Shown here one piece after another: positions 1 to 13,424 of a stretch of 64,000 nt of DNA. Source of the stretch: Dolomedes plantarius (Eukaryota; Arthropoda; Arachnida; Araneae; Dolomedidae); assembly GCA_907164885.2 (NCBI GenBank), contig OU015501.1:25863083-25927082 (forward strand). Direction: 5' to 3'. Each line of letters begins with the position of its first letter. Positions within the stretch are counted from its first letter, which is position 1. The position numbers and the translations under genes are program-made. Below the pieces are notes generated by a model. The model saw only the letters and a list, made by a program, of their open reading frames with translations. It was not told where the DNA came from and did not search any database.

Positions 1-295
1 CCCCACGTAGCGGTAAAAACATATAAAAATTTGGCATGACAAAGAGAATAAGCTTAATGCATGGCTTAGTATTGCTGATGGCAGTGTGTGTAAAAAAATC
101 CTGAAAAAGAAAGGCGTGTTTAAAAATTTAAAATTGTTTTTTAACAACAAATAATTTAGCTTAAAATTTTCTCATCTCTACATATACTTTACATTAATTG
201 AATTACTCTTCATTCCTCGCTTTATTCCTACATATTCATATATATTTTTTTATTTCGCATAAATTTTATATCTATGCATCTAACTATACCCCCCG

Positions 296-298
<3 letters not shown>

Positions 299-392
<94 letters not shown>

Positions 393-393
393 T
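299..393. repeat. (TA)n then (TATG)n microsatellite
   Basis: A pure TA run of about 65 bases passes directly into a TATG tetranucleotide run. Any reading frame here only gives alternating Tyr-Ile, so it is not coding. Confidence 0.97.
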
Positions 394-830
394 TAATATT
401 ATTTTACACATATTGGCAAAACTAATCATCAGGATTCATTTCCAACGGTCGAACGGACCTATAGTGATCTTTTAACAGGCCAAGGTGTTAACTTAAGATT
501 GCCTCATATCTGACATATCTGAAGAAATATACTTTACCTAATGAACCACACAAGCATTGTGAAGGGATCGCATTTTAGGCCATTCATCTAACAGGGTGTT
601 AGGTAAATCAAACTGAAACAGTGAATTGCGAAAAATAAATGAAGAATCAAATAGAAGCTAAAGGAAGTATTAATCTACAGTATCGTTTAATTTCTAAAAT
701 GATTTATCAAGAAATGTAAAGCCCCTTTTCACTTAATTTGATTGTTTAATTCAAATGTCATATTAATATTTTTTATTTATTTCAAAAGAAATTTTTAAAC
801 ATGCACATTTGAAAGTAAAGTAAAACAAAC
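394..830. other. No gene seen
   Basis: AT-rich sequence between two microsatellites. I see no long frame, terminal repeat or tRNA-like box. Confidence 0.6.
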
Positions 831-831
831 A

Positions 832-907
832 AACACACAGACACACACGCACACTCTCACACATGTATCTCTCTCTCCCCCCCTCTCTCTCTCTTTCTCT
901 CTCTCTC

Positions 908-968
<61 letters not shown>

Positions 969-1003
969 GTGAGTGTGTGTGTGCGTGCGTGTGTGTGTGT
1001 ACG
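832..1003. repeat. Compound microsatellite (CA)n-(CT)n-(TA)n-(GT)n
   Basis: Four simple-repeat blocks in a row: CA-rich, CT-rich with a short C run, TA of about 54 bases, then GT-rich. Frames across it on both strands encode only repetitive peptides. Confidence 0.97.
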
Positions 1004-2589
1004 TATATCCCCACAGACTTGTTCCTCGTCTTTCTCAAGCAAATTATCAACAAAATCAACGCTCATTAGAATAAAATCTCTGGTAGTTTGAAACACACAG
1101 CTAAAAAAAATGAACTACATCTAATTTGTGTCTGTTTTATATTAGGTGATTTTTTTAGAAAGGAAGAAAGGAAAGAAAAACGGAATTCTACTGCTATTTG
1201 TCAGCAAATGCTCATATCAATGTTCTTAATTTCATGCCCATTTTCTTAATGTATGGTACAGTTTTACGTATACTTTTTTTCATCATCTTCAGGATGATAA
1301 AAAAAACTATGAAAATATTGTAAAACTTGTTTCGTTTAAAATATTACGGTAGTTTTTCGACATCAAGCATATGCAGTCACAAGGAAAACATTATCTGCCA
1401 GTCAAAACACAAACTTTCTGTTAAATGAAACGCTGTAAATGATTCAAAGACCGACTTCTCTGCGTATTGTTAGTTTTGTTGCAGAAAGAAGTAAGATCTA
1501 CATTGCAAGTACACATGTTTACGATTAGATAAGCAATTCTATATCTATATTCTTCAACGAGAAATGCTTAAACATGCATTTGACACTAACAGGCCATTTT
1601 AACTTTAAAAATTCAAAATTGTCAACGACCTCATAGAATGTCTGAAAAATTACAATAAATTCAAACTAGATTTGAAAAGGGTCATAGGGAAACGAGAGAT
1701 GACTCAATATACTTTAATGACTGTTTTAACATTTGTTCTCCTTTCAACCCCATTTCAAAATACGTTACAAGAAATAAAGATGAAATATTAACGGAAAGAG
1801 ATTCTAATGAATGACTTATGAACAGTTATTACGGCTATGCGATGTAGAAAATATTTTAAAAACCACTTTTGATAACTATAAAAGATAAAAACAAACATTA
1901 CGTGGTATTAATTATACATAAGACTTAAAGAATATCATGGAATCCAATCTCGAACGCTTAGTTTATAAACAGTAACAGATCCTGGGTTTTAAAGGAATAG
2001 AAACAATGTGGTAAAAACTTACGACAAATTTTTAAGATAGACATGAAATCAAAGCGTAAAATGCATTATTACTTTATTAATAAATTAAAACGCATTTGCC
2101 ACAGAAGGTACGTTGTATGACTCAAAATTTATTGAGAACGATTCATGATGACAAAACGTCAACAAACCAATCTGGACCCTAAATAGAAGGAATTCAATAC
2201 CTCAACTTCAAAATATATGACCGCAACTATCAATAACGTCAGAAATTCCGTATCAAAAATCTCGATATTTGAGAAAAGGCAAAGAAAATATTTTATGAAG
2301 ATAAAGAGATTTTTAAAGAAAATTTTCAACTGTTACAGCACTTTCATTTAACTATTCCTATTATAGCCACTCTAACTCTCTATAAATGTAAAAAAATAAC
2401 TTTCCATTTGACTCCTAAATATAGAGTTATGACTGGGTGTCGCAGAGAATATCGACAACATCGCCGGTCGAGTGTGAAATGTATGACAGTATCTTGATAC
2501 ACTTAATCCAAATTTGCTAACCCCATGTTCACAGCGGAATGATTTCTTTTTAATGTATCTTTGTCGTGAGAGAAACAAAAGGACTCTGC
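1004..2589. other. No gene seen
   Basis: About 1.6 kb of AT-rich sequence without repeat structure I recognise. If the island downstream is the 5' end of a minus-strand gene, this would be its first intron, but nothing here proves that. Confidence 0.5.
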
Positions 2590-2890
2590 CTCGGTAGGTG
2601 AATCGGGTGGTTGCACGCCGTGTCGAATGCGAGAGAAAGCATGGCTTACCCATAGCAGCATGGGGTTGGACCAGGCTGAGGAGAGAGTGGTCGAGAAGTG
2701 CATGTCGTTGCCACCCGGGTGCTCCCCCGTGACGGCCCCGGTGAGTGCTAGGTGCTCCGTGTCCGGTGTGGCGAGCGGCCCGCGCGCGACTGAGGGAGGA
2801 GCAGTCATTGGGGCCGGGGGTGGAGCTCCGCGCACGCGCGCGCACGCTTGCGTGGGGCGCAATTTGCGAACACCCCCCCCCCCCCCCCAA
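2590..2890. promoter_or_regulatory. Isolated CpG-dense island
   Basis: A block of about 300 bases is strikingly GC- and CpG-rich inside AT-rich DNA, with several CGCG stretches near 2780-2850. It ends in a run of 16 C at 2873-2888. Unmethylated 5' ends of genes can look like this, and it overlaps a candidate first exon on the minus strand. It could also be a fragment of a GC-rich repeat; only transcript data would decide. Confidence 0.45.
2650..2808 (-). CDS. Candidate first coding exon, unknown product
   Basis: A minus-strand frame starts at an ATG (2806-2808) and runs 53 codons to a TGG that abuts a good 5' splice site, GTAAGC (2644-2649), in phase 0. Third codon positions are mostly G or C, unlike the surrounding DNA. 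The peptide begins MTAPPSVARG and ends SAWSNPMLLW; I recognise no domain or signal peptide. The frame stays open to 2862, so an earlier start is possible. A plus-strand frame over the same island has its own GTGAGT at 2741, so the strand is not certain. No continuing exon is seen between here and the left edge. Confidence 0.35.
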
Positions 2891-3187
2891 CTCTAGATTG
2901 AGCGCTTTTTTGGAGCGCGTGATAGGCCACATTTGCATGTCGAGGTTTCTTTCCGTCCTTATGGGAAAATGTCTAGATATCCATTCCAATAATTATTTCA
3001 TACTGTCTTCGGAATGTTTGGAAAGGGTAATAGCCTACCAGTTCATATTGTTTTGGCTTCAATAATTAACAATATTAGTATAAAACCATTAAGATCGGTT
3101 TTCATATCGTATTAGAATTTTCGAGGACTCAAGTGTGGGTACCATCTTGGTCTACAACACTTAAGCGATAGATGAACTTACATAGGT

Positions 3188-3445
3188 ATGCTTACATTCT
3201 CTCCATTTCTAGACCGGATATAGGCATGTTAAACCTTAGATGGGAAAGTACATCTATGAGGTCAGAGAGGGTGGGAGAAGGTACGATACCCCCAGCTGTT
3301 ACCCATGGGGGGGGGGGCGATCTGTCAAAATTCAGGTGACACGTGGCTAAATCGTACTCCGACCCTTGTGGTGCCATTATAGACGGGAGCCGCAGCCCTT
3401 AGACCGCTAGCCTGTATGGGCCTGGTTTCGAAATACTCCCGGACA
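3188..3445 (+). repeat. SINE, 5'-truncated (family with the 24.2 and 43.2 kb copies)
   Basis: The body shares two blocks with other copies in the window. GACCGGATATAGGCATGTTA followed by a GAGAGGGTGGGAGAAG stretch matches the copy at 24.3 kb. CGACCCTTGTGGTGC followed by a GGGAGCCGCAG stretch matches the copy at 43.2 kb on the other strand. The tRNA-like head with A and B boxes is missing. An 11-G run lies inside. Confidence 0.7.
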
Positions 3446-4100
3446 GGGGGCTTTAGAAATAACGACAAAAACATATTTATATTCTAGGGGGCTGGCAAAC
3501 GGCAAAATGCTCCCTGTAATTTCTTTTCTGTTGGAATAAACGAAAACTTGGGAGGTCATTCCTTTCCATGCACTTGTTATCAATCACTTTAAGCGATTAA
3601 AAATATTCACGCACATTCACTCGCCCACACACACGTGAATATGTGTGTGTGTTCATTAAACGTAAAAAAATAATCACTGAGTTCATGTTTATCCTAAAGT
3701 TGTTGTCGTGGTAGTAGTAATTTGTGGAAAAAAAATTCTAACACAAAATAATTTATCTCATTACTCCAGCCCCTCTCTCCATATTTTTTTTTATAGCTCA
3801 GTCGACAACACTCTCTTCATCTGTCTGCTACCAGAGAAAAGTTTAGATACGCATATATTCATCACTCTTTACCTTGGTATTCCAGAAGTGGACACGTCCT
3901 AACCTGACAATTGTGCTGTGACAAGCATTTTCAATAATCCCCTGAAAATTATTTCATACCCAAGGCAGAATTATGTAAGGGAATGTACATAAATTATAAA
4001 AGGGGAACTGCGTGAATACAAAGGGGCAGTTTATAGATCATGCCATGAACTTTAAATAAGATAAGGAGTTAAAATTACTTTTGGCATACTGACATGCATG
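3446..4100. other. No gene seen
   Basis: Contains only a short CA/GT cluster near 3605-3655 and unremarkable AT-rich sequence. Confidence 0.55.
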
Positions 4101-4228
<128 letters not shown>

Positions 4229-4229
4229 T

Positions 4230-4446
4230 TACCAATGCGGAGACACTTCTTGTGAAGACATTCATCTATAATACACCGCAGTTTTGCCGGCCATTTTATT
4301 ATGGGGGCACCATACATGTGGACCATCTTTACCCCCTATGGAGGGGTGACAGAAACAGAGGCATTTTAGTGGCGCTACGCAGGGATTCAATCCGAGCACC
4401 CTCAGCACCGAAAGCCAGTGCGCTGTACCACAAAGTCCCCACAGGC

Positions 4447-4447
<1 letters not shown>
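4230..4447 (-). repeat. tRNA-derived SINE
   Basis: On the minus strand the head reads GTGGTACAGCGCACTGG (A-box-like) and then GGATTGAATCC (B-box-like), as in a polymerase III promoter. A body of about 150 bases ends at the GA/TA microsatellite. The head spacing fits a tRNA, but the long body and simple-repeat tail mark it as a SINE rather than a tRNA gene. Confidence 0.75.
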
Positions 4448-4626
<179 letters not shown>

Positions 4627-4946
4627 TCTCACTATAGCAGATCACTTCATGTATGGTCACGTGTAAAAGTTAGACAAATTTCCATTGTCCTGGTAGGAGA
4701 ATTCAATTTTGTGGCACTTAGCATTTGGAAATGGGTTAGAGCAGACAGTAACCACCTTCTCATCTCTTCTATATAAATATCTTCGTAAATAACTTTTAGT
4801 ATTTATAGTGCTCATTAATATATTAACCAATTAAACATCAGAGTATTGTCCATAATGGATTCGCAAAAATACAATTGTAATTCGTCTATTAACTGGATTT
4901 CAACTCACTGAGACTGCAGGCAGCTCAAAGAATTCAGCACTGTATA

Positions 4947-5261
4947 CAAGCCTGTACAACTCGAAATGTGAGGAGGGCCGTATTACTTTATACAAAGCTA
5001 GCTTTATACAAAGAACCGTAAGAATAATTGAATAGATGGAAAATTGAAAATATTTAATCCGAAAACAAATAAATTAAAGGATTATTTTAGAAATTAAATA
5101 AATATTAATATAAATTGCTTAAATATTCCTTTACATCTAAATATAATATTCAGTATTTTTTAGATTTATAATATTATACGTTTTCCCCGTAGGTTCCGTG
5201 AGTCACAGAGGGAGTGCTGGTTAGCCATGTGTGGCTCACGACCCATATGTTGTGCAGTCCT
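4947..5261. mobile_element. hAT-like MITE, degraded copy
   Basis: The left end CAAGCCTGTACAAC and the inverse of the right end, TAGGACTGCACAAC, are imperfect terminal repeats. The sequence matches the element at 46.29-46.57 kb through most of its length, including AAATGTGAGGAGGGCC and an internal TTATTTTAGAAATTAAA. That sister copy has an 8-bp target duplication, which gives the class. I find no clear duplication here. Confidence 0.6.
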
Positions 5262-5313
5262 ACCGTAAACTACCGTAATAACTCCTTCTTGTTTTGGACA
5301 CGCTACACTAACT

Positions 5314-6244
<931 letters not shown>

Positions 6245-6720
6245 GATGAATGTATGTATGTATAAATTACGCTCCCAAGCCAAACGTCCTACCTAGGCCG
6301 TCCATCCTATCGGAAAATTTTGGAGCGTTATTCATCACTCCACATAACTTGTTTCCACACTTCTATAGTCCAAGAATGAAGTTTTAATTGCCACATTAGT
6401 TTTTATCTGGAAAGTTATTTGGGATTTATGTGGGGCTGATGTATGATGTAATCCGATATTATGCGGTTTCCGAAAAAAATTTACGGTTTCTGATATCAGT
6501 TCCTGTGGCTTGTGTCAGCTCTGAAGCCTGCATGGAGGCAGTGGAAGAGCATTTCTTCATATGAGTTCTCGCTAAACGTCTCTCACCTCGATTGTCCATT
6601 TTGTAAGACCTCTTAGGTCGGGAATCGCTTTAGTAATGCCGTCATCATAACATCTACGGATAGCATAACATCTACCTACAGTTGATTTCCAGAAGACCGA
6701 TTACTCATAAAGTCTGTTTG
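6245..6720 (-). pseudogene. Tc1-like transposase relic
   Basis: Broken minus-strand frames carry two family landmarks. Near 6480-6590 is an N-terminal stretch reading ARTHMKKCSSTASMQASELT. Near 6290-6390 is the first catalytic block, TIEVWKQVMWSDE, followed by a disrupted IFR-DGR motif. Several stops and frame changes separate them. Tc1 transposases normally have D, D and E separated by fixed spacings; only the first D region is recognisable. No terminal repeats were found. Confidence 0.6.
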
Positions 6721-9084
6721 CTTGAATAGCAACCGATGACAAACCTTTTTGGAAATCTGTCCACCTTCGCACCATAGGAGATTCTTACGAATATTAAAAT
6801 TTTCGTTGGATGACCACTTTTATATTTATTGCATAATACGCTTTGCTCATCCTGATGTGCTCATGCGAGTTAGCCTATACTTTCACAAACTTAAAAATTT
6901 TATTCAGGTGATTCAAGTGTTAAATCTTATAAAACATCTCCATCAAAACGAAACTTTCTTCCCGAGAAACTGAGAAACCCCATCCAGGGGGAAAATCTTT
7001 CTGCGCCACTGAGCTGCGAATATCAAACTAACCAGCATTGTTCTTGGTTTAGAATATAAAAATTATAAATAAATTATTATTACCAATAATAAAAAATATT
7101 CATTAAAACTCTCATCTGCCTATTTTGCCACTCCCTGGGATTCTGGCAGTTACCACTTTCCCATTCCCTTGCAATGCTGATTCCAATAACAATAGCGTAA
7201 AATGAGGTACAACAGATCTGTCTTGTTTAAGTTAAAAAATTTATCCACTTTGCTCTTATGGGTTTTTTAGATGTAAGCCTTTCAATTTCCTCACTTCACA
7301 ATTGTTATTTGGAAGAAATGTTTGGACGCATTACAATGGTATGAAAAATCTCTTATATCACTTCAAATTAAACTAATTACATCACAGATTTTTATTGTTT
7401 AATTTGTTTATATTCTACAACTACCATATGAAAAACAATAGAGCACTTTGAGATAGTATAGTGAAACATGAAACTAACTGTAACATCAATGCTTTTCAGT
7501 CAGTCTTTAATGCAAAAGGCCCATCATCATCGAGGGATGTACGAGGACTGAAATTCAAGTCCACCAAATTTGAGGCATCCCATATGAATGATTAACCAAA
7601 CACAAAAGATACCTAAAACTGATAAATCAACCAAAAAAGCATTTCAACATAGCTGATTGTTGAGTAATCAACAAACGAATGATACAAGCACATCAGAAAA
7701 TGCAAAACAAAAACAATTATCTGATAAAAATTCGTTCTCCAGAACAGATACGCCATCTCCAAAAAGGTGGGCTCTTAAGTATATAAATAAAAGAAGAAAA
7801 GGGTGCTTTAGAATAATTAGATGATACCCGTAAGATTTGAAACATCTTACTAGATGAAGCTAAGTAGAAAGTGCTAAAAAGGGATAAACAAAATGCTTAT
7901 TTGATAAGATCAATACACAGTTCTGTTTCAAAAGAAAATAAATGTTAAAAGGAATTATATCAAATATTTAGTTCTGGCTAAGAAGTTTAAATGTAAAATG
8001 TAAATTGAACACAACTTCTTGTGATCTTATATTGCAGATAAAACCATACTGTACAGGTTAAACACCAACTATCCTATTTCTTTAAATAATCTTTATTAGA
8101 AATCTAACCTTAGATGAATAGAGCCATGGTTTATGTGCCAGTGAAATTGACCGTTGTATCGTAGCTCACGGGCACTGTGTAATAACGGATGGATCAATTA
8201 ATTATTCTAACTATAAAGCTAAAATAAGTGTTTAATAAACCTGGATACACAAACAATATGCACACGCATTTACTAATATTATCAATATCTTATCAACAGC
8301 ACATCAAAATCTTAAGATGTGTTGCGTTGCATCCCGTTTTTCCCTGTTAGTAAAAATTTCTTTTAATCCCTTGAAACACATGAGGTCAACAAAATGCCAT
8401 AGTTTTGTCATCATACAGTAATAGTTTTATGCAAAATATAATTTTGTGCAAAAAAAATTAAGTAATATTAAAATTAAGTGAAAATACATCTTAAAGAACA
8501 ACTATTTTCCATTCCCATGTTCTTTTCCCTCGTCTGTTGCATTCTCTTAAAAGCAAAAATATATATTCCCCCTTTTTTATGATTTTTCTGCTGACTTTCC
8601 CGTAACGCCTTTGATTTCTTTTCATGGATCATTCTGTTTTAGGGGAGTAAAATAAACCTTCATGTTCTTCCCTCAAAAAAGTCCCAATAATCAAAAGCTT
8701 GGGGTATCTTCCTGAGAATTCAGCACTTATAATGCGAGGTAATTATTTTATAAATTAATCATGTACTATGAAAGAGTAGAGTCTCATAGCCAATTTAAAA
8801 GGGGAAATAATGGAAGATTAACAGCTACATCTACGAGACGTATGGTAAAAAATTGAATAAGTTACAGGAGACCTCCGCATTACTGTGTATGTATTATTTC
8901 TAGGATGTTTCCGTAAAAGACTGAATTCTAATCGCTTAACCGTTTTATACTAACAAATAAAAGCTCCCGATACGAAACACCGTCCATAAAAATTAATTTA
9001 TAAAGCGTTTTAATCAATCTCATGTGAGAATTGTGAAATAATTATAAGAAATAGGGCGTGGGCATATTCAGAATTGGGACTTAC
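6721..9084. other. No gene seen
   Basis: About 2.4 kb of AT-rich sequence. The longest frames are short and lack splice or start context I would trust. No paired repeats noted. Confidence 0.5.
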
Positions 9085-9300
9085 GTCAAAGAGATCATTG
9101 AGTTGGTAGAACACATTGTAAATTTCGGTCAAGAGCCTGGGGTTCGAGTTCCACCTTTGGCATGTATGTTTGTATCGATTTGTAATTGGCTTGAAACTGT
9201 ACCGATCCCAATAAAATTAGCTCCTGTGTAGCAAAATTTGACCGTAGCGCTCTCATAAAACCACTCAATTTCAGCCTCTAGCAGCGACAACATGACGTAA
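9085..9300 (+). repeat. tRNA-derived SINE, degraded
   Basis: The B-box-like GGTTCGAGTTCC is followed by TTTGGCATGTATGTTTGTA and later GTGTAGCAAAATTTGACCGT. The copy at 54.53-54.72 kb has the same order, so the two are one family. The A-box region (ATTGAGTTGGTAGAAC) is weak. It lies just upstream of a TC/TA microsatellite. Confidence 0.7.
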
Positions 9301-9348
9301 TAGTTTATTTGCAAAAAAATTGGCATACCGTCATAAGAAATTGGCCGC

Positions 9349-10061
<713 letters not shown>

Positions 10062-10111
<50 letters not shown>
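10062..10111. repeat. (TA)n tract
   Basis: Right-hand remainder of the TA tract that flanks the pogo-type MITE. Confidence 0.96.
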
Positions 10112-10116
<5 letters not shown>

Positions 10117-11530
10117 CCTGGATATTTTTCATAGATATTTCAGGAACACAAAAGAAGAATTTTGGCTGAAATCATTTATTATAACTAAAATATTCACTTA
10201 TTAATTTTCACCTATATCAGGAGGCATTCAGGACTGAAAGAGTATTAAAAAAATTACGTAAAATTGTATTTTAACTTAAGCATTTATTTATTCAATGTTA
10301 CTATCACAAATTTTTTTCAACTAAAACAATACCCTATTTTTAAGAATCTTTATTCAAAAATAAAGTTCTCTCTTCAAAGTAATAACTGATATCGTATAAA
10401 TTTCGAATTAAAATGAGACTTTTTTAAGGCTAACTCAAAAGTAAACTTATATAAGAAGAAAAATAATTATGCATACCTTCTGCGCACTTTGATTCAGTTT
10501 TCTTGCCACATTTTACAATATTTATAATGTCTCTAAACATTAAACATTTGAAAGTAGTATAACTTTTTACTAATTAATAGCAATGCTTTGCAGATCTTAG
10601 AGAAATGTTAAGAAACAAGGATGAGTACAACACCAGAGAATAATCTACATATAAGTCATTATTTTTCTGGAATCATATAATCGTGCACCTCTTTTTTTAA
10701 ACAATATACAGTCAGGGTTAAATTTCAAGGAAAAATGATTTGATATTCTTATACAATTGTATCAACGTATAATGAAAGCTCACGTGAGAAAACTTAGCAG
10801 TTCGAATTCTTAAAAATTAATAAAGTATGATTATATCCTATCCCTTGACTTGCACGAAGAAATAAAAATAATAAGATTCTATTACTTCCTATTTACTATT
10901 TCTTTGTTTTTCTGTCCAAATAATTCTATTTTAATGGAAGCAATAAAAATGTCTGACATCTCTTTCCGCGTTCAAAGTGTAAATAAATGGAGTCCCTCGG
11001 GGCCGGCACTGCTGCAAATGCAGAGGAAATCAAAGCTGTGCTTTACTTAGCCAGTTTCTTAGCCGCGTTCCGGCGACCACTGTGAATACACAGTAATATG
11101 CGAGTAGAGAGCCTCCAGAGTGTGTTGTCTTTATGAAGTTCCTGGCCTCGCGGCTAACTCCTAATTCCCTCGAAATTCGATCAGATCAGCTTTCTTCGTC
11201 TTACAGTCAGATAACTCAACTTTTAAGTCCACTTGCTATTGGTGCTAATCAAAATGGTTTTAACAAAATTTCTTTGATTCCCTTCTTTATTACTTTTAAC
11301 TTCAGTAGCAAACAGCTTTTAATGGCATTCTTTTCATCTGTCTCTTCAAAAACTGACTCCTCGAGAAATACCTGAAACTTTTTAGGTATCTATTTTAGTT
11401 TCTGTGCATCTATGATAACTCCAGACTAAAATTTCATGAGTGCAGAAGTAAACTGGTCTAGAATTTTAGTTATTATAGACTCGTGCCCTCAGGAATTCAG
11501 TTTTTTTAAAAAGAAACAAAGTAGAAGTAC
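10112..11530. other. No gene seen; slightly GC-richer patch at 10.99-11.17 kb
   Basis: Mostly AT-rich. The patch around 10990-11170 is more balanced in composition and contains short open frames, but no splice sites or motifs I can support. Confidence 0.45.
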
Positions 11531-11535
11531 ACAAA

Positions 11536-11580
11536 TATATATATATATATATATATAGTATATATATATATATATATATA

Positions 11581-11642
<62 letters not shown>

Positions 11643-11676
11643 ATATATACTATATATATATATATATATATATATA
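11536..11676. repeat. (TA)n/(GT)n microsatellite
   Basis: Interrupted TA with one GT block. It runs into the TA target site of the Tc1-like element that follows. Confidence 0.97.
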
Positions 11677-12813
11677 CTCACTGAGTGGCAATTAATTATG
11701 ACCCCCTGACAATTTTACGCAAATCATCTCTCACATCACGCTGTTGTTTCGTGAGGAGGTCAATTGGTATATTAATGCGATATCACAGATTTTGAACGGG
11801 GAATGTGTGGGGTAGCCACAAGCAATGGAGCGATTGTCAGAGTAGCTGCTTTTTGTGAATTGCTGGAGGGAAGCTGTTGTTCATGTTTACAAAGAGCGGA
11901 CTACGAAACAGAAAACTGGGTTTTGACGTACGGAGTGCAGTCGTCACCGACTACTGCATACTCGAGCTGAAAGGACTGTTTTTAAACTTGTCAAGTCAAA
12001 GAGAAGTACTTCAAATTACAGCTAATCTTAAACACGGACCAACCTTCTCAACGTACTGTTTGCCGCACATTACACAGTATGTAGTATGGGAACTAAAGGT
12101 CTATTCGAAAGCCTATGCAGTCTGCAGATTAATAAATAAAATGTATCTAGTTCACGCAGAATCACAAGGACTGAACAGTAAATGAATGGAAAAGGGTAAT
12201 GTGGCCCACTGAATCACGTTTTCATCTACACCATTCAGATGGCAGAGTGTGGATAGGAAGAAAACATCACAAAAGCATAGATCATAAGTGTATTGACACA
12301 AAACTTCAAATTGGGGGAGGCAATGCTTTGACTTGGGAGATGTTTTTATCTTATTATTTTTGCCCTTTCATTCGTGTGGAGTGATGTCTGAATGACAAAA
12401 ACTATCTAAATATTGTCTCTGATCAGGTACATTTGTGAAAGATTTACCCCACTGTAGATGGATACTTCCAGAAGAATAATGCTCCATGCCATAAAGCACA
12501 CACTGCCCACAGATAGTTGAAGAACTTGAAGGAGACATCATTAAGCTTAGTTATCCTCCTCATTCGACAGATCCCAATACAATGATGCATTTATCAGATG
12601 AGGTCGAAAGCAGCATCAGGCAGCTGGATACAGAACCATCATATCTTAGAGAAATGGAAAGAACAGTTCATCGGAAATGGTATCAGATTCCTGGAGCTAC
12701 CTCTCAACAACTCATAGAGTCCATACCAATGACAATCTCAACAGTATTCAGAGCAAAAGGTGGACTATCGATGTACTGAGTTCGTCGTTACAATTATTTG
12801 GCCACTCAGTGCA
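11677..12813 (+). mobile_element. Tc1-like element, inactive
   Basis: Left end CTCACTGAGTGGCAATTAAT and right end GGCCACTCAGTGCA form imperfect terminal repeats. A TA abuts the left end, and a TA lies a few bases beyond the right end. The internal plus-strand coding remnant fits a Tc1 transposase of about 1.1 kb. Length is about 1.14 kb, slightly short of a standard element. Confidence 0.75.
11900..12780 (+). pseudogene. Tc1-like transposase, broken
   Basis: Fragments of one transposase appear in shifting frames: SQRTVCRTLHSM near 12036, ESRFHLHHSDGRVWIGRKHH near 12209, NNAPCHKAHTA near 12476, DEVESSIRQ near 12598 and a C-terminal VFRAKGG near 12745. Family members read QDNAPCHKA and PIEHLWDEVES at the catalytic sites. 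Here the second Asp is Asn and the Glu position reads Met (NTMMHLS), so the DDE triad is lost as well as the frame. Multiple stops lie between the blocks. Confidence 0.75.
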
Positions 12814-13057
12814 TGTAAATTTATTATCTCCATTTTGCATCATATTTTAAATTATCTTAATACTTTGCGATGTAATGCACATTTAAACTTATTTGACGTA
12901 TGCAAATGATTGAAGTCTACAGATAGTCAGTACTGCATCTGTAATTTTTTTAAAAATTTTTAACAATCGGATTTATTGGAACATATAAACTTTATTCAAG
13001 ACAGCAGAAGCAGATTAATAATTTGACTAAAACATTAAATAGTATGAATAATTTTAG

Positions 13058-13205
13058 CCCCTTACGTACCAGCATATGTATATGAAGATTTCATGCAAAA
13101 CCAGTTTTTCGGGCATTTAGATTCAAAATATCAAGTAGTAGTTTTCAGATAAATGAGATGCTTTTATTCATATTTATAAGAAGAGATATAGGTATCGATA
13201 TTTAA

Positions 13206-13247
<42 letters not shown>

Positions 13248-13420
13248 ATATCTAAATCGATTCATATAGAAATATTACGATATCTACATCGATTTATGTA
13301 AAAATTACATAAAAAAGTTAATTTACAGTTCTGTCACCAGTGGATCCATACGTGAATCCATTGGTGTTTGTGGAGAATCAGGCCATGGATCCATACGTGG
13401 ATCCACTGGTACAGAAGAGG
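13058..13420. mobile_element. Probable piggyBac-like MITE
   Basis: The left end CCCCTTACGTACCAG and the inverse of the right end, CCTCTTCTGTACCAG, match at 12 of 15 bases. The right flank is TTAA and the left flank TTAG, one base off the TTAA site used by piggyBac elements. Inside are a TA tract (13208-13245) between two AAATCGAT motifs, and near 13335-13411 a paired set of TGGATCCATACGTG-type palindromes. No coding sequence. Confidence 0.5.
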
Positions 13421-13424
13421 TTAA

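Noticed and set aside
2627..2896. Plus-strand 89-codon frame in the CpG island
   Set aside because: GC-rich DNA is open in several frames. The minus-strand frame has the better start, splice site and phase. Kept only as an alternative.
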